From positions 1 to 64,000 of the forward strand of contig NZ_JAAAMT010000020.1 of assembly GCF_009905435.1 (NCBI RefSeq): DNA of 64,000 nucleotides, read 5' to 3'. Shown here piece by piece: positions 8,681-18,355 of the stretch. Origin of the DNA: Pseudomonas sp. R5(2019). GTDB lineage: Bacteria > Pseudomonadota > Gammaproteobacteria > Pseudomonadales > Pseudomonadaceae. The stretch's first letter is position 1. Each line of letters begins with the position of its first letter. The position numbers and the translations under genes are program-made. The notes under the pieces are model-generated. The model was not told where the DNA came from and made no database searches. It worked only from the letters and a program-made list of their open reading frames with translations.

Positions 8681-9652
8681 TTACTCGGTGGTCTTCTCAC
8701 CCTGCGACAGGCTGTAGACATAGGCGGCCAGCAAGTGGACCTTGTCGTTGCCCTGGATCGCTTCTTGCGCAGGCATCTGGCCCTGGCGGCCGTAACGGAT
8801 AGTCTGCTGCAGTTGGGCGAAGCTGGAACCGTAGATGAACCCTTGCGGGTGGGTCAGGTCAGGGGCGCCCATGGCGGGGGTGCCTTTGCCTTGCGGGCCG
8901 TGGCAGGCGACGCAGTTGGCAGCGAAAAGCTTTTGCCCGTTGGCGACGTCGACCTTGGCGTTTTCCGGCGGTTTGCGACCGTCCAGGTTGGACAGTACGT
9001 AGCCGGCCACGTCAGCAACGCCTTGCTCGCCGATGACTTCAGCCCAGGCCGGCATGACCGCATGGCGACCGCCCATGATGCTGGTCTTGATGGTCTGGGG
9101 CTCGCCACCCCAGCGCCAGTCGGTGTCGGTCAGGTTCGGGAAACCATAAGCGCCCTTGGCATCGGAACCGTGGCACACCGAGCAGTTGGAGGCGAACAGG
9201 CGGCCCCCCATTTTCAGTGCTTGCGAGTCTTTGGCGACTTCTTCGATAGGCATGGCGGCGAACTTGGCGAAGATCGGACCGAAACGCGCATCGGAGCGGG
9301 CCATTTCCTTTTCCCATTCATGTACGCCGGTCCAGCCGGTCTGGCCGTTGGCAAACGGGGTCTGCTTTTCGTTGTCCAGGTAGTTGTAGCCCGGCAGCAA
9401 GCCTTTCCAGTTGCCCAGGCCCGGGTACAGGACCAGGTAGCCAAGAGCGAACACGATGGTGCCCACAAACAGCATGAACCACCACTTGGGCAGCGGGTTG
9501 TCGTACTCCTCGATGCCATCGAAGGAGTGACCGACGGTCTCATCGGTGACTTCAGTGCGCTGGCCCTTGCGGGTCGACAGCAGCAGCCAGGTCAGGGCAA
9601 AAATGGTCCCCAGACTCAGCACGGTGACATACAGACTCCAGAAGGTAGTCAT
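8681..9652 (-). CDS. ccoP: cbb3 cytochrome oxidase subunit III, di-heme CcoP
   Basis: A 323-residue membrane-anchored c-type cytochrome that passes electrons into the oxidase. Two N-terminal hydrophobic helices precede a periplasmic region with two heme-binding motifs, CSVCH and CVACH, each followed by a downstream methionine ligand region. Its ATG overlaps the ccoQ stop (ATGA at 9649-9652), indicating translational coupling. It is the last gene of ccoN-O-Q-P. Confidence 0.97.
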   Translation of the reverse strand: MTTFWSLYVTVLSLGTIFALTWLLLSTRKGQRTEVTDETVGHSFDGIEEYDNPLPKWWFMLFVGTIVFALGYLVLYPGLGNWKGLLPGYNYLDNEKQTPFANGQTGWTGVHEWEKEMARSDARFGPIFAKFAAMPIEEVAKDSQALKMGGRLFASNCSVCHGSDAKGAYGFPNLTDTDWRWGGEPQTIKTSIMGGRHAVMPAWAEVIGEQGVADVAGYVLSNLDGRKPPENAKVDVANGQKLFAANCVACHGPQGKGTPAMGAPDLTHPQGFIYGSSFAQLQQTIRYGRQGQMPAQEAIQGNDKVHLLAAYVYSLSQGEKTTE

Positions 9653-9852
9653 TTGTTGTTACTCCTAGCAGCTCTCGCGTCCGATTTCGCTTGCTCGACA
9701 TGCTTGATGGCCTCGGGGTCATCCGCAAATGGCAGCAAGGTCGCTTCGTCGAACTCGGACTTGCGCCGAGAGCTGAACACCCACAACGCCAGCCCGATAA
9801 AGGCCACCATCACGACGACGGTGCCCAGGCCACGAATCATCCCGATATCCAT
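9649..9852 (-). CDS. ccoQ: cbb3 cytochrome oxidase subunit CcoQ
   Basis: A 67-residue small subunit with one transmembrane helix ([19 protein letters not shown]) and the conserved cytosolic motif [17 protein letters not shown]. CcoQ stabilises the assembled oxidase. The start [10 protein letters not shown] is the family N-terminus; a TTG-like alternative three codons upstream is less likely. It lies 5 bases after the ccoO stop and overlaps ccoP by 4 bases. Confidence 0.95.
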   Translation of the reverse strand: MDIGMIRGLGTVVVMVAFIGLALWVFSSRRKSEFDEATLLPFADDPEAIKHVEQAKSDARAARSNNK

Positions 9853-9857
9853 CAAGG

Positions 9858-10466
9858 TCACCGTTTGCTTTTGATGATGGTGCCAAGGCCCTGAAGGTAG
9901 GCGACCACGGCGTCCATTTCAGTCTTGCCCTTGACGGCGGCCTGGGCACCGGCAATGTCTTCGTCGGTGTACGGCACGCCCAGGGAGCGCAGGACTTCCA
10001 TCTTCTTGGCGGTTTCCTTGCCGTCGAGCTTGTTCTCGACCAGGAACGGATACGCCGGCATTTTCGACTCGGGTACAACGTTGCGTGGGTTATACAAATG
10101 CGCGCGGTGCCAATCGTCGGAGTAACGACCGCCAACCCGGGCAAGGTCCGGCCCGGTGCGCTTGGAACCCCACAGGAACGGGTGGTCCCAGACGCTTTCG
10201 CCGGCAACCGAGTAGTGGCCGTAGCGTTCGGTTTCGGCGCGGAACGGGCGAATCATCTGCGAGTGGCAACCGACACAGCCGTTGGCGATGTACACGTCAC
10301 GGCCTTCGAGCTCCAGGGCCGGGCGTGGCTTCATGCCCTCGACCGGCTTGTTGGTCACGTCCTGAAAGAACAGCGGAACGATCTGGGTCAGGCCACCGAT
10401 GCTGACGGCGATGACCATGAAAAAGGCCAGCAGGCCGATGTTCTTCTCAACTGCTTCATGCTTCAT
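9858..10466 (-). CDS. ccoO: cbb3 cytochrome oxidase subunit II, mono-heme CcoO
   Basis: A 202-residue membrane-anchored c-type cytochrome with an N-terminal helix ([17 protein letters not shown]), a single heme motif CVGCHSQ and the conserved stretch [16 protein letters not shown]. The ATG at 10466 overlaps the ccoN stop (TGATG), so the two are translationally coupled; a TTG one codon earlier is not needed. It transfers electrons from CcoP to CcoN. Confidence 0.97.
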   Translation of the reverse strand: MKHEAVEKNIGLLAFFMVIAVSIGGLTQIVPLFFQDVTNKPVEGMKPRPALELEGRDVYIANGCVGCHSQMIRPFRAETERYGHYSVAGESVWDHPFLWGSKRTGPDLARVGGRYSDDWHRAHLYNPRNVVPESKMPAYPFLVENKLDGKETAKKMEVLRSLGVPYTDEDIAGAQAAVKGKTEMDAVVAYLQGLGTIIKSKR

Positions 10467-11908
10467 CAATGAGCTCCCACAACGACGATCTTGGTCGCAG
10501 CTTCCGCTTCAACCGGGTTCGAGGCCCGTACGGTGCGGAACACGTTCCAGGCCATCAGCAGCATCCCGGCAGCGAAGAAGGCGCCGCCCAGGGCACGGAC
10601 GATATAGCCCGGGTGACTGGCCTGCAGGGCTTCGACGAAGGAGTAGGTGAGGGTGCCGTCGTCGTTGATGGCGCGCCACATCAGGCCCTGGGTGATGCCA
10701 TTGACCCACATCGAGGCGATGTAGAGCACGGTGCCGATGGTGGCCAGCCAGAAGTGCGCGTTGATCAGGCCGACACTGTGCATCTGCGGACGACCGAACA
10801 GTTTGGGGATCATGTGGTAGATCGCGCCGATGGAAATCATCGCCACCCAGCCCAGGGCACCGGCGTGTACGTGGCCGATGGTCCAGTCGGTGTAGTGGGA
10901 GAGGGCGTTGACGGTCTTGATGGCCATCATCGGGCCTTCGAAGGTCGACATGCCATAGAACGCCAGCGACACCACCAGAAAGCGCAGGATCGGGTCGGTA
11001 CGCAGCTTATGCCAGGCGCCCGAGAGGGTCATCATGCCGTTGATCATGCCGCCCCAGCTGGGCGCCAGCAGGATGATCGACATGGCCATGCCCAGCGACT
11101 GCGCCCAGTCCGGCAGCGCGGTGTAGTGCAGGTGGTGCGGGCCGGCCCAGATATAGAGGGTGATCAGTGCCCAGAAGTGCACGATCGACAGGCGATAGGA
11201 ATAGATCGGACGTTCGGCCTGCTTGGGCACGAAGTAGTACATCATCCCCAGAAAGCCCGTGGTCAGGAAGAAGCCCACGGCGTTGTGGCCATACCACCAC
11301 TGGATCATTGCATCGGTCGCGCCGGAGTAGGCCGAATAGGACTTGAACAAGCTCACTGGCAGCGACATGTGGTTGACGATGTGCAGCATCGCGGTGACGA
11401 CGATGAAGGCACCGTAGAACCAGTTGCCGACGTAGATGTGCTTGGTCTTGCGCTTGACGATGGTGCCGAAGAACACCACCCCGTAGGTCACCCAGACGAT
11501 GGCCAGCAAAATGGCAATCGGCCATTCCAGCTCGGCGTATTCCTTGGTGGTGGTGTAGCCCAGCGGCAGGGTGATGATGGCAGCGACGATGACGGCCTGC
11601 CAACCCCAGAAGGTAAAGGCCGCGAGGCTGTCGGAAATCAGGCGCGTCTGGCAGGTTCGCTGCACGACGTAGTAGGAGGTGGCAAACAGAGCACAACCAC
11701 CGAAGGCAAAGATCACCAGGTTGGTGTGCAGCGGGCGAAGGCGTCCAAAGGTCGTCCATGGCAGGTCAAAGTTAAGCTCTGGCCAGACCAGTTGCGAGGC
11801 GATGAATACGCCGAGCCCCATTCCAAGGATCCCCCAGACCACCGTCATGATGGCGAACTGGCGGACTACCTTATAGTTATAAGCAGTCGGACTGATTGCT
11901 GTGCTCAT
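10466..11908 (-). CDS. ccoN: cbb3 cytochrome oxidase catalytic subunit I, CcoN
   Basis: A 480-residue heme-copper oxidase subunit with about 12 transmembrane helices; it carries the heme b and the heme b3-CuB site that reduces O2 with high affinity. Visible landmarks include [38 protein letters not shown] and [19 protein letters not shown] with the metal-ligand histidines. The N-terminus [17 protein letters not shown] is closely matched by a broken second copy at 12333-12437. It heads ccoN-O-Q-P. No Anr-type box is evident in its upstream region, so this isoform may not depend directly on Anr. Confidence 0.98.
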   Translation of the reverse strand: MSTAISPTAYNYKVVRQFAIMTVVWGILGMGLGVFIASQLVWPELNFDLPWTTFGRLRPLHTNLVIFAFGGCALFATSYYVVQRTCQTRLISDSLAAFTFWGWQAVIVAAIITLPLGYTTTKEYAELEWPIAILLAIVWVTYGVVFFGTIVKRKTKHIYVGNWFYGAFIVVTAMLHIVNHMSLPVSLFKSYSAYSGATDAMIQWWYGHNAVGFFLTTGFLGMMYYFVPKQAERPIYSYRLSIVHFWALITLYIWAGPHHLHYTALPDWAQSLGMAMSIILLAPSWGGMINGMMTLSGAWHKLRTDPILRFLVVSLAFYGMSTFEGPMMAIKTVNALSHYTDWTIGHVHAGALGWVAMISIGAIYHMIPKLFGRPQMHSVGLINAHFWLATIGTVLYIASMWVNGITQGLMWRAINDDGTLTYSFVEALQASHPGYIVRALGGAFFAAGMLLMAWNVFRTVRASNPVEAEAATKIVVVGAH

Positions 11909-12068
11909 TCTAAGGTTCCACGGTTTAGGTGTTTTTATAAGTAGAAAATCGGCGCAAGTATGTATAAACCGTGTGGTCTTTGCAACGCGATGGAGCCGCT
12001 GCCAACCCTTGCCAAAGCCGATTCCACGGGCCTTTCAGCCGTCAAGCGGCGGCAATTGTACACAATCT

Positions 12069-12098
12069 TTTATACAAGTCCTTAGCATTTTTGTTCAA
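12069..12098 (-). promoter_or_regulatory. Candidate sigma-70 promoter for ccoN
   Basis: On the minus strand, TTGAAC (rc of 12093-12098) and TATAAA (rc of 12069-12074) are separated by 18 bases. This would give a leader of about 150 bases before the ccoN start. It is a match to consensus only; a second TACAAT lies a little further downstream. Confidence 0.4.
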
Positions 12099-12232
12099 TA
12101 TTTCAAGGCCAATTACCAGCCGTTCTGCCCCTCGGGAGCAACGACAAGAACCGTGAAGTGGCATGAACCGGCCACTACCGTCCTTACAGCGCCCAGACCC
12201 TGCAGGTCTGGCCCGTAAGCAGTGCCATCGAA

Positions 12233-12251
12233 AAACCGCTTGGAGCGGTTT
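12233..12251 (-). terminator. Intrinsic terminator facing minus strand, orphaned
   Basis: Read on the minus strand, AAACCGCT-CCA-AGCGGTTT forms an 8-bp stem with a 3-base loop and runs into a five-T tract (AGCGGTTTTTC). It sits 80 bases beyond the ccoN remnant and belongs to no intact gene. A second hairpin (CCAGACC/GGTCTGG, 12193-12211) lies just beyond. The likely source is the 3' end of a deleted cbb3 operon. Confidence 0.6.
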
Positions 12252-12332
12252 GGCAAGAAGCTTAGTCGGGCATTGACAGGGCTGCAAAACTACCTTGGAA
12301 GGGGTGCGACACTCTGTCGCAAGCGAGGCGCG

Positions 12333-12437
12333 AGGCCAGACAAGCTGCGCCGCGAGAAAAACACCGAGCTCCATCCCGACGATGGCGTATTGGCGGACCA
12401 CCTTATAGTTGTAGGCGGCACTGCGGGTTGTGTTCAT
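12333..12437 (-). pseudogene. ccoN: 5' remnant of a second ccoN
   Basis: Starting at the ATG at 12437, the reading [19 protein letters not shown], then VGMELGVFLAAQLVWP, aligns with the first 41 residues of the intact ccoN product, with six residues (MTVVWG in the intact copy) missing in frame. After VWP the homology stops. The rest of the gene and any ccoO/Q/P partner are absent. Other pseudomonads often carry two adjacent ccoNOQP operons, so this is best read as the scar of a deletion of the second one. Confidence 0.88.
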
Positions 12438-12489
12438 GTATGGGTTTCCATCCACGGTTATAGGCAGACTTTTCAAAAGCGAGGCAAGC

Positions 12490-13173
12490 ATGAGTAATGG
12501 GCAGGGTGCCGGTATTGACGGGGATCAATGGGCGCAGCAGGGCTGGTTGTGGAACGCCCCGCAGGTTCAGGCGGGTGAGGGGCCGGCAGCGTGCCTGATC
12601 CTTGCCCATGGCGCGGGTGCGCCGATGGACAGTACGTTCATGGAACAGATGGCTGCCAAGCTGGCGGCGCGGGGGGTTGGGGTGTTGCGCTTCGAGTTTC
12701 CGTACATGGCCCAGCGCCGAGTCGATGGCGGTAAACGCCCACCTGACCCCAAGGCTCGATTGCTCGAATGCTGGCGTGAGGTGTATGCCACTGTGCGACC
12801 TCAAGTCGCAGGGCGGCTGGCCATCGGCGGCAAGTCCATGGGCGGGCGCATGGCCAGCCTGTTGGCTGATGAGTTGGAGGCGGATGCACTGGTATGCCTG
12901 GGCTATCCGTTCTATGCCGCGGGCAAACCGGAAAAGCCACGGGTTGAGCACTTGCCAGCGTTGAAGACGCCGACCTTGATCGTGCAGGGCGAGCGGGATG
13001 CGCTGGGCAATCGCCAGACGGTAGAGGGGTATGAATTATCGCCGACGATCGAGCTGTGCTGGCTGGTGGCGGGGGATCATGACTTGAAGCCATTGAAGGC
13101 GTCGGGGTTTACCCATGAGCAGCACCTGGACGCGGCGGCGGAGCGGGTGGCGGCTTTCCTGCTCGGGCGTTGA
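12490..13173 (+). CDS. Alpha/beta-hydrolase family protein (KANL3/Tex30-like)
   Basis: A 227-residue cytosolic protein of the dienelactone-hydrolase-like family annotated as alpha/beta family hydrolase. The nucleophile elbow is seen as GGKSMGGRMAS around residues 112-122, the acid as GERDALGN and the histidine as AGDHDLKP near residue 195. The start MSNGQGAG is chosen as a good ATG; upstream in-frame codons overlap the ccoN scar. Substrate is unknown. It is a single plus-strand gene closed by a REPIN. Confidence 0.85.
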   Translation: MSNGQGAGIDGDQWAQQGWLWNAPQVQAGEGPAACLILAHGAGAPMDSTFMEQMAAKLAARGVGVLRFEFPYMAQRRVDGGKRPPDPKARLLECWREVYATVRPQVAGRLAIGGKSMGGRMASLLADELEADALVCLGYPFYAAGKPEKPRVEHLPALKTPTLIVQGERDALGNRQTVEGYELSPTIELCWLVAGDHDLKPLKASGFTHEQHLDAAAERVAAFLLGR

Positions 13174-13191
13174 ATGAACGACTGAAATCCT

Positions 13192-13272
13192 TGTGGGAGC
13201 GGATTTATCCGCGAATAGCGGTTTATCAGGCGGACCGCGTTGTCCCTATTCGCGGATGAATCCGCTCCCACA
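13192..13272. repeat. REPIN downstream of the hydrolase gene
   Basis: Two 27-base arms (13192-13218 and 13246-13272) face each other, with core GTGGGAGCGGATT-ATCCGCG and one internal mismatch. The element lies between the convergent hydrolase and aer genes and may serve both as transcript end. Confidence 0.9.
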
Positions 13273-13301
13273 TTAATTGAATCCAGCAAGACGACCCGGT
13301 G

Positions 13302-14867
13302 TCAGCGGTTGAAGCGCTCCACCAGCGAGTACTGCCCATTGGCCGTCCGGGTCAGCTCTTCGCTCAGCAGGGCTGAGCGCTGGGCCTGTTCGGAGGTCTG
13401 GTCGGCCAGGTCAGCGATGGTGCTGATATTGCGGCTGATCTCTTCCGCCACGGCGGTCTGCTCTTCGGTCGCGGCGGCGATCTGGGTGGTCATGTCGGTA
13501 ATGTTGGCCACCGCTTCGCTGATTCCCACCAGCGCCTGGTCCGCTTCCAGCACCCGCGCCACGCCTTCCTGGGCCTGACGATGACCGGCATCCATGGTCT
13601 GCACCGCCGCATTGGCGGTGTGTTGCAGCTTGGCGATCAGGGTGTGGATTTGCCCGGTAGACTCGGCGGTACGCTGCGCCAGTTGCCGGACCTCATCGGC
13701 GACCACCGCGAAACCGCGGCCCATCTCACCGGCACGGGCGGCTTCGATCGCGGCGTTCAAGGCCAGCAGGTTGGTCTGGTCGGCAATGCCTTTGATCACA
13801 TCGACCACACCGCCGATCTCGTCGCTGTCGCGTGCCAGTTGGGTCACGGTCAGGCCGGTTTCACCCACGGCCCTGGACAGTCGCTCAATCGCCTCACGGG
13901 TTTCGCCGGCGATATCGCGGCCGCGACCGGTCAGCAGGTTGGCCTGCTGGGTGGCGTCGGCGGTGCGCTGGACGTGGCTGGCCACTTCCTGGGTGGTCGC
14001 GGCCATCTGGTTGACGGCGGTAGCGACTTGCTCGGTCTCGACACGCTGGCGTTCCAGGCCCCGGGAGCTGTTGTGGGCCAGTGTGTCGGATTCGCGCGCC
14101 TGTCCGGTCAGGTGCTCAGCGCTGTCCTGCAGGCGCGTCAGGCAGGTTTTCAGACGGGCATCCTGGCTGAGCATGGCCAATTCCAGGCGGCCCTGGACGC
14201 CACGGCTGTCGGTGTACATTTGCGCGATCAGCGGGTCCGAGGTGGTTTGCTCGGCCAGGCGCAGCAGGCGCTTGAGACCGCGTTGTTGCCAGCTCAGGCC
14301 CAGCAACCCCAGCGGCACCGACAGCGCGGCGGCAAGGGCAAAGCCCCAGGAGGAGTCGAGCCAGGCACCGATCAGGAAGCTGGCCTGGCTGATCAGAATG
14401 AACGGCAGCCAGTCCTGCACCACCGGCAGCCACTGGTCGCGCTTGGGCACCGCCGATTTGCCCTGGTTCAGGCGCTGGTACAACGCCTGGGCGCGGCGAA
14501 TCTGTTCGGCGGTCGGCTTGACCCGCACCGACTCGAAACCTACCACCTGGTTGTTCTCGAACACCGGGGTCACATAGGCATTGACCCAGTAGTGGTCGCC
14601 GTTCTTGCAACGGTTCTTGACGATGCCCATCCACGGCTGGCCCTGGCGCAGGGTCGCCCACATATGCGCGAACACCGCCGGCGGTACGTCCGGGTGGCGC
14701 ACCAGGTTGTGCGGCGCGCGCAGCAGTTCCTCACGGGTGAACCCGCTGATCTCGACAAAGGCGTCGTTACAGTAGCTGATCATGCCCTTGGCATCGGTGG
14801 TCGAAATCAACCGCTGTTGGGCCGGGAAAGTCCGTTCTCTCTGGGTAATCGGTTGGTTGTTGCGCAT
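13302..14867 (-). CDS. aer: Aer-type aerotaxis receptor (PAS domain methyl-accepting chemotaxis protein)
   Basis: A 521-residue chemoreceptor. Residues 1-120 form a PAS domain ([20 protein letters not shown]) of the FAD-binding Aer class; a hydrophobic hairpin follows near residues 145-190; the rest is the cytoplasmic signalling coiled coil with the hairpin tip containing [20 protein letters not shown]. It senses cellular redox or oxygen and signals to CheA. It lies 72 bases after gspM on the same strand, but functionally belongs with the nearby cbb3/Anr genes; whether it has its own promoter is not clear. Confidence 0.92.
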   Translation of the reverse strand: MRNNQPITQRERTFPAQQRLISTTDAKGMISYCNDAFVEISGFTREELLRAPHNLVRHPDVPPAVFAHMWATLRQGQPWMGIVKNRCKNGDHYWVNAYVTPVFENNQVVGFESVRVKPTAEQIRRAQALYQRLNQGKSAVPKRDQWLPVVQDWLPFILISQASFLIGAWLDSSWGFALAAALSVPLGLLGLSWQQRGLKRLLRLAEQTTSDPLIAQMYTDSRGVQGRLELAMLSQDARLKTCLTRLQDSAEHLTGQARESDTLAHNSSRGLERQRVETEQVATAVNQMAATTQEVASHVQRTADATQQANLLTGRGRDIAGETREAIERLSRAVGETGLTVTQLARDSDEIGGVVDVIKGIADQTNLLALNAAIEAARAGEMGRGFAVVADEVRQLAQRTAESTGQIHTLIAKLQHTANAAVQTMDAGHRQAQEGVARVLEADQALVGISEAVANITDMTTQIAAATEEQTAVAEEISRNISTIADLADQTSEQAQRSALLSEELTRTANGQYSLVERFNR

Positions 14868-14939
14868 GTGGGTTCAATCCGCGGGGCTTTGACAGGGTAT
14901 CGGCCGGATCGCGGAATAATTGAATCATTTTTTGAAAGG

Positions 14940-15413
14940 TTATTTGGCCTCCAGTTGCAGGCGTGCACGGACTTGGGCATCGCTGGCCACTTCCAGCGCC
15001 AGGGTGGTGACCTGCGCACCTGCTGCGGTGAGGTGTTCAAGCCAGCCAAGCAAGTCCACCAGGCCACCGGCCAGTTCCAGGCTGACGCGTTGGTGGCTGT
15101 CGGTGTCCATTCGTTCGAGGTTCAGGTTGGCGTCGGCGCTGCTGCGGGTCAGTAGCCCCGGCAGATCACTGGCCTGCAGGCGTGCTGCGGTTTGAGGCTG
15201 TACCGCGGGCAGACGCTTGATCAGATCGGCCAGTTGCTGCTCGTCGTGATAACGCGCTTTCGCCGCCGTCAGGGCCTCGCGTTGAGGCTGCCAGATCAAC
15301 CCGTAAAAAGCGCTTGTCGCCAGAAAAACGCAGAGTGCGATCAAGGCCGTACGTTCGCGATCTTGCAGTTGTTGCCAGCGTTGGCGCCAGGCGGGGAAAA
15401 GACGATGGGGCAT
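14940..15413 (-). CDS. gspM: Type II secretion protein GspM
   Basis: A 157-residue bitopic inner-membrane protein with a short cytosolic N-terminus, one transmembrane helix (ALIALCVFLATSAFYGLIW) and a periplasmic ferredoxin-like domain. GspM pairs with GspL in the inner-membrane platform. Sequence conservation is low in this family; the call rests on topology and on its position as the last gene of the gsp run, directly after gspL with a 3-base gap. Confidence 0.85.
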   Translation of the reverse strand: MPHRLFPAWRQRWQQLQDRERTALIALCVFLATSAFYGLIWQPQREALTAAKARYHDEQQLADLIKRLPAVQPQTAARLQASDLPGLLTRSSADANLNLERMDTDSHQRVSLELAGGLVDLLGWLEHLTAAGAQVTTLALEVASDAQVRARLQLEAK

Positions 15414-15416
15414 GGT

Positions 15417-16511
15417 TCACTCCTTGATGCGCAATTGGGCGCTGACGCCGTCGGGCTGGCGGACGGTGCCTTCGGCCTGGACGTTCAAGCCACGGGCGGC
15501 CAGGCCCGCTCGAAGGCGTTCGATGTCGGCGAAAGTGGGGGCGCTGACTGCCAGCGTCCAGCCTTCGGTGGCGTGATAATCGAGATGACGAATAATGGCC
15601 AGCGCTCCGCCGCTGAGGCTCCAGTGCTCGGCCAACTGTTCCAGGCGGCGGGCGAGGTTGTGAGCAGGGGCATGGGTTTGCCGCATACGGGTCTGCAACT
15701 GTCGACGCAGGTCGACGATGCGGGTTTCATCCGGGAAGCGCTGGATGAAGGCCCTCTGGTTTTCACTTGCAAGCCGTACGCTGTGATGTTCGATCAGCCA
15801 GCGCTGGCCGACGGTGTGCAGCAGTAACGCAATCATTGCCAGGGCCGCGAGGGCACCCAAGCCCCGCCATGGCGGGCGAACCGGTGCACGCAGGCTGAAG
15901 TCGCCCTGGCGCAGGTCGATGGCGTGTTCGGCACCCTCGCTCAAGCGCTGCCAGGGCTGCTCATCGCGGTCGTGCCAGTGCAGGTCGGCGGGCAGCGCCG
16001 CGTGCAGCTGGTCCGCGTCCTGTGGCGCCAGTGCCAGGCGCAGGTGATCCGCGCCACTGATCAACCATCGCCCGGCGCACAGGAGGGCGGCAGGTTTCTC
16101 CTTGCCAAGGCAATCGCTGTCGACGTGAATTCGTACAGGTGTCAGTCCATGCTCGGCCAACTGCGCCAGGCACTGTTTCAACCACTCGCCAGGCAGTGCA
16201 AAGAGCCTGCAGCGCCGCCGGGCTTGCCACGGCCCGAAGGCCAGATGGAGTGTTTGCGGGTCTTCGAGTAGCGACTCTTCCAGCGTCGAGTACACCGCTT
16301 GCAGGCGCCAGCGGCCGCTGCGTACCGGCACTTCGACCTGATGATGGCTGCAGATTTCGGTCGGCAGCAGCAATACCACGGGATGGTCCTTCAGGTGCGT
16401 CGCGGCTTCAGCCAGGGCGCCATGCGATGCGGCGCAATCAGCCGTCCACCAGGTGCAAGCCAGGGGTTGGCCAGTATTGATGGGGAAATGCAGGTAAAGC
16501 CAGGCAGTCAC
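15417..16511 (-). CDS. gspL: Type II secretion protein GspL
   Basis: A 364-residue bitopic protein: residues 1-220 form an actin-like cytosolic domain that recruits the GspE ATPase, one transmembrane helix follows near residue 240 (LGALAALAMIALLLHTVG), and the C-terminus is periplasmic. The start codon is GTG at 16511 and overlaps the gspK stop (GTGA), so translation is coupled. It is followed by gspM after 3 bases. Confidence 0.9.
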   Translation of the reverse strand: MTAWLYLHFPINTGQPLACTWWTADCAASHGALAEAATHLKDHPVVLLLPTEICSHHQVEVPVRSGRWRLQAVYSTLEESLLEDPQTLHLAFGPWQARRRCRLFALPGEWLKQCLAQLAEHGLTPVRIHVDSDCLGKEKPAALLCAGRWLISGADHLRLALAPQDADQLHAALPADLHWHDRDEQPWQRLSEGAEHAIDLRQGDFSLRAPVRPPWRGLGALAALAMIALLLHTVGQRWLIEHHSVRLASENQRAFIQRFPDETRIVDLRRQLQTRMRQTHAPAHNLARRLEQLAEHWSLSGGALAIIRHLDYHATEGWTLAVSAPTFADIERLRAGLAARGLNVQAEGTVRQPDGVSAQLRIKE

Positions 16512-17395
16512 GGTGACTCCAGATGCGCGAGGTGAGAGGGAGGCGCGGGGGCAAAACGTCGGCGCAGCGTGTCGAGGCGGCCATCGGCGTGGACCTGAAA
16601 GTCAGTGACCAGTCGCAGGGATTGGTCGCCGGCACGCACCTCGACAGTGGCCCGCAGGCGTGAACTGCTGACGCCCAACCCACGCTGATTGACCTCACGT
16701 CCTTCAAGTGCCGGGCTTTGCATAAAGTCCTGGACACTGTCGTAGCCGGAAGCCGGGCGCTCGTCGATCACCGCCTGGGCGCTGACCATGTCCAGCCCTT
16801 CGAGACTCGCCAGCACGCGTTGGCTGGCGGTGTTGATGTTCAGCAGCTGATTGCCATTGGTGGCGATCCAGGGCTGCAGGCGATCAAGGCTCAGCCCGTC
16901 CAGCACACTCAGACGCCGCAGTTCGGTGGTGTCGCCCAGGGTCGGGGTCGGGCGCCGCGCGGTCTGGAACAGAGAGAGCGGGTCATGGGCAGGCACCCCC
17001 AATGAAAGCAGCAGCCGCTGATAACGCGCGCGGGTGATGGCGTCGGTGGCGTGGCGCAGCGTGTCGATGTTGAAGCGGCCACCCAAGTCTTCCAGCCGGA
17101 TATGAATGCGCGCCCCTTCGATGTCGAATGCGGGCGAGGGTTGGGCCCAGCGCTGGCCCAGGTGAACGCGCCGCATGCCGTCCTCGCTGCGCAGGTCACT
17201 GAACAATTGCTGGCGAGCCCAGGCCTCGCCGCTCAAGGCCAGCTGCCACAGCTGGGTGTGCTGGATGTGGTGGCTGCTGATGTGCAGGCTCAGGCGCTGG
17301 CGTGACAACAGGGTGCTGACGATCAAGGTGGCGAGCGCGGTGATCAGCAGCACGCTGATCAGTGCCACGCCGCGTTGGCGCAGGCGATCAGTCAT
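16508..17395 (-). CDS. gspK: Type II secretion minor pseudopilin GspK
   Basis: A 295-residue pseudopilin, the large tip subunit. The prepilin-like N-terminus is RQRGVALISVLLITALATLI; the glycine precedes the hydrophobic helix, and as in many GspK proteins the fifth mature residue is not the usual glutamate. The long alpha domain characteristic of GspK follows. Start at MTDRLRQ (17395) is chosen because it overlaps gspJ by 8 bases and gives a normal leader; a longer reading from 17476 would lie within gspJ. Confidence 0.92.
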   Translation of the reverse strand: MTDRLRQRGVALISVLLITALATLIVSTLLSRQRLSLHISSHHIQHTQLWQLALSGEAWARQQLFSDLRSEDGMRRVHLGQRWAQPSPAFDIEGARIHIRLEDLGGRFNIDTLRHATDAITRARYQRLLLSLGVPAHDPLSLFQTARRPTPTLGDTTELRRLSVLDGLSLDRLQPWIATNGNQLLNINTASQRVLASLEGLDMVSAQAVIDERPASGYDSVQDFMQSPALEGREVNQRGLGVSSSRLRATVEVRAGDQSLRLVTDFQVHADGRLDTLRRRFAPAPPSHLAHLESP

Positions 17396-17987
17396 CACCA
17401 GTACCCCCGCGCGGGTCGCTGCCGGGCAGCAGGATGACTCTGCGAATGGCAGGAAAACCTGGAGCGTCCAGCTCAAGCTCGATGGCCTGCGGCAAGCTCA
17501 GTGGCGTTGCCCCGATCGGCCAGGCCGGATGGCGTTGCCCGCGTTGATCGATGTACTGCAAGCGTTTCAGGGTAATGCCCTCCAGCAGGTGCTGCTCAAG
17601 GGCTGGCTGGTCAGGTTTGGCGGGGTTGTAATACGTGCGTAGCCAGAGCCCGCTGCTCCACTGATGGCTGACTTGCAGCCGGTCGCCCCGGGGCTGATCC
17701 AGCGGGTTGTTCCAGCCGCCGCGCATCAGGCGCAGGCGGGTGGGCTGGCCGATCAGCGCCTGTCGGCCGCTGGGCTCGTCAATCAGCGCGTGCGGCAGGG
17801 CGTGCAGCAGGTCGCGTTCGAACAGGCTCAAGGCGCGTTGCAGCTGGCGCAGGTGTTGTTCTTGCCGGGTGATGTGCTGTTCCAGGCCCATGGTTCGCTC
17901 AAGCAGGTGATACCCGGCAAGGCCGAGCAGGCTGAACAGGGCCATGGCGATAAGCAGTTCGAGCAAGGTAAAGCCGCGCTGGTTCAT
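17388..17987 (-). CDS. gspJ: Type II secretion minor pseudopilin GspJ
   Basis: A 199-residue pseudopilin with the prepilin peptidase site MNQRG|FTLLELLIAMALFSL and the mature-position Glu at residue 5 after cleavage. It forms the pilus tip with GspI and GspK. Its ATG overlaps the gspI stop (ATGA), and its 3' end overlaps gspK, so the minor pseudopilin genes are translationally coupled. Confidence 0.93.
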   Translation of the reverse strand: MNQRGFTLLELLIAMALFSLLGLAGYHLLERTMGLEQHITRQEQHLRQLQRALSLFERDLLHALPHALIDEPSGRQALIGQPTRLRLMRGGWNNPLDQPRGDRLQVSHQWSSGLWLRTYYNPAKPDQPALEQHLLEGITLKRLQYIDQRGQRHPAWPIGATPLSLPQAIELELDAPGFPAIRRVILLPGSDPRGGTGDD

Positions 17988-18355
17988 CGCTCGGCCTCGA
18001 TAAACCCACTCAGGCTGGCGCGCAGGTGCGGCGGGTTGTCGGTATAAACCTTCAATTCAACCCGCAACAGGCGTGGGTCAGGTGCGCGCTGGATGTTGAC
18101 CGCAAGCTGCCAGCGACGGTCGGCAAAACTCAAGGCTTCGCTGCGCTGCCCCAGCTGGCCGTCGCGAATGCCGGCGCGCAGTTCGGTCAGGTGGTTGTCG
18201 GCGATCCACAGGGCCAGCTGGCGCTCGGTCATGGCACTGGCGGTGCCGACGAGGTGGCCGCTGGCGCCATAAATGGCAACGGCCAGCGTGGCAAACAGGC
18301 TCAGGGCGACCATCACCTCCAGCAAGGTGAAGCCGCGCTCACTGCGCGTAGTCAA
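17984..18355 (-). CDS. gspI: Type II secretion minor pseudopilin GspI
   Basis: A 123-residue pseudopilin with the processing site TTRSERG|FTLLEVMVALSLFATLAVA. No ATG lies at the right place: the TTG at 18355 gives a short positively charged leader and the usual family length, and overlaps gspH by 17 bases. A longer in-frame reading to 18652 would lie wholly inside gspH and is unlikely. It nucleates the pseudopilus tip complex. Confidence 0.88.
   Translation of the reverse strand: MTTRSERGFTLLEVMVALSLFATLAVAIYGASGHLVGTASAMTERQLALWIADNHLTELRAGIRDGQLGQRSEALSFADRRWQLAVNIQRAPDPRLLRVELKVYTDNPPHLRASLSGFIEAER

Larger units (their letters stand above)
11909..12489. other. Intergenic region between ccoN and the alpha/beta hydrolase gene
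   Basis: This 581-base stretch holds, from ccoN outward, its probable promoter, two short hairpins (12193-12211 and 12233-12251), about 80 bases of unassigned sequence, the broken ccoN start, and about 50 bases that include the start region for the divergent hydrolase gene. I see no other gene in it. Confidence 0.7.

Noticed and set aside
12042..12491. 149-codon minus-strand frame over the ccoN scar as a real protein
   Set aside because: Only the CcoN-like part is meaningful; beyond VWP the frame reads through unrelated DNA and a terminator.
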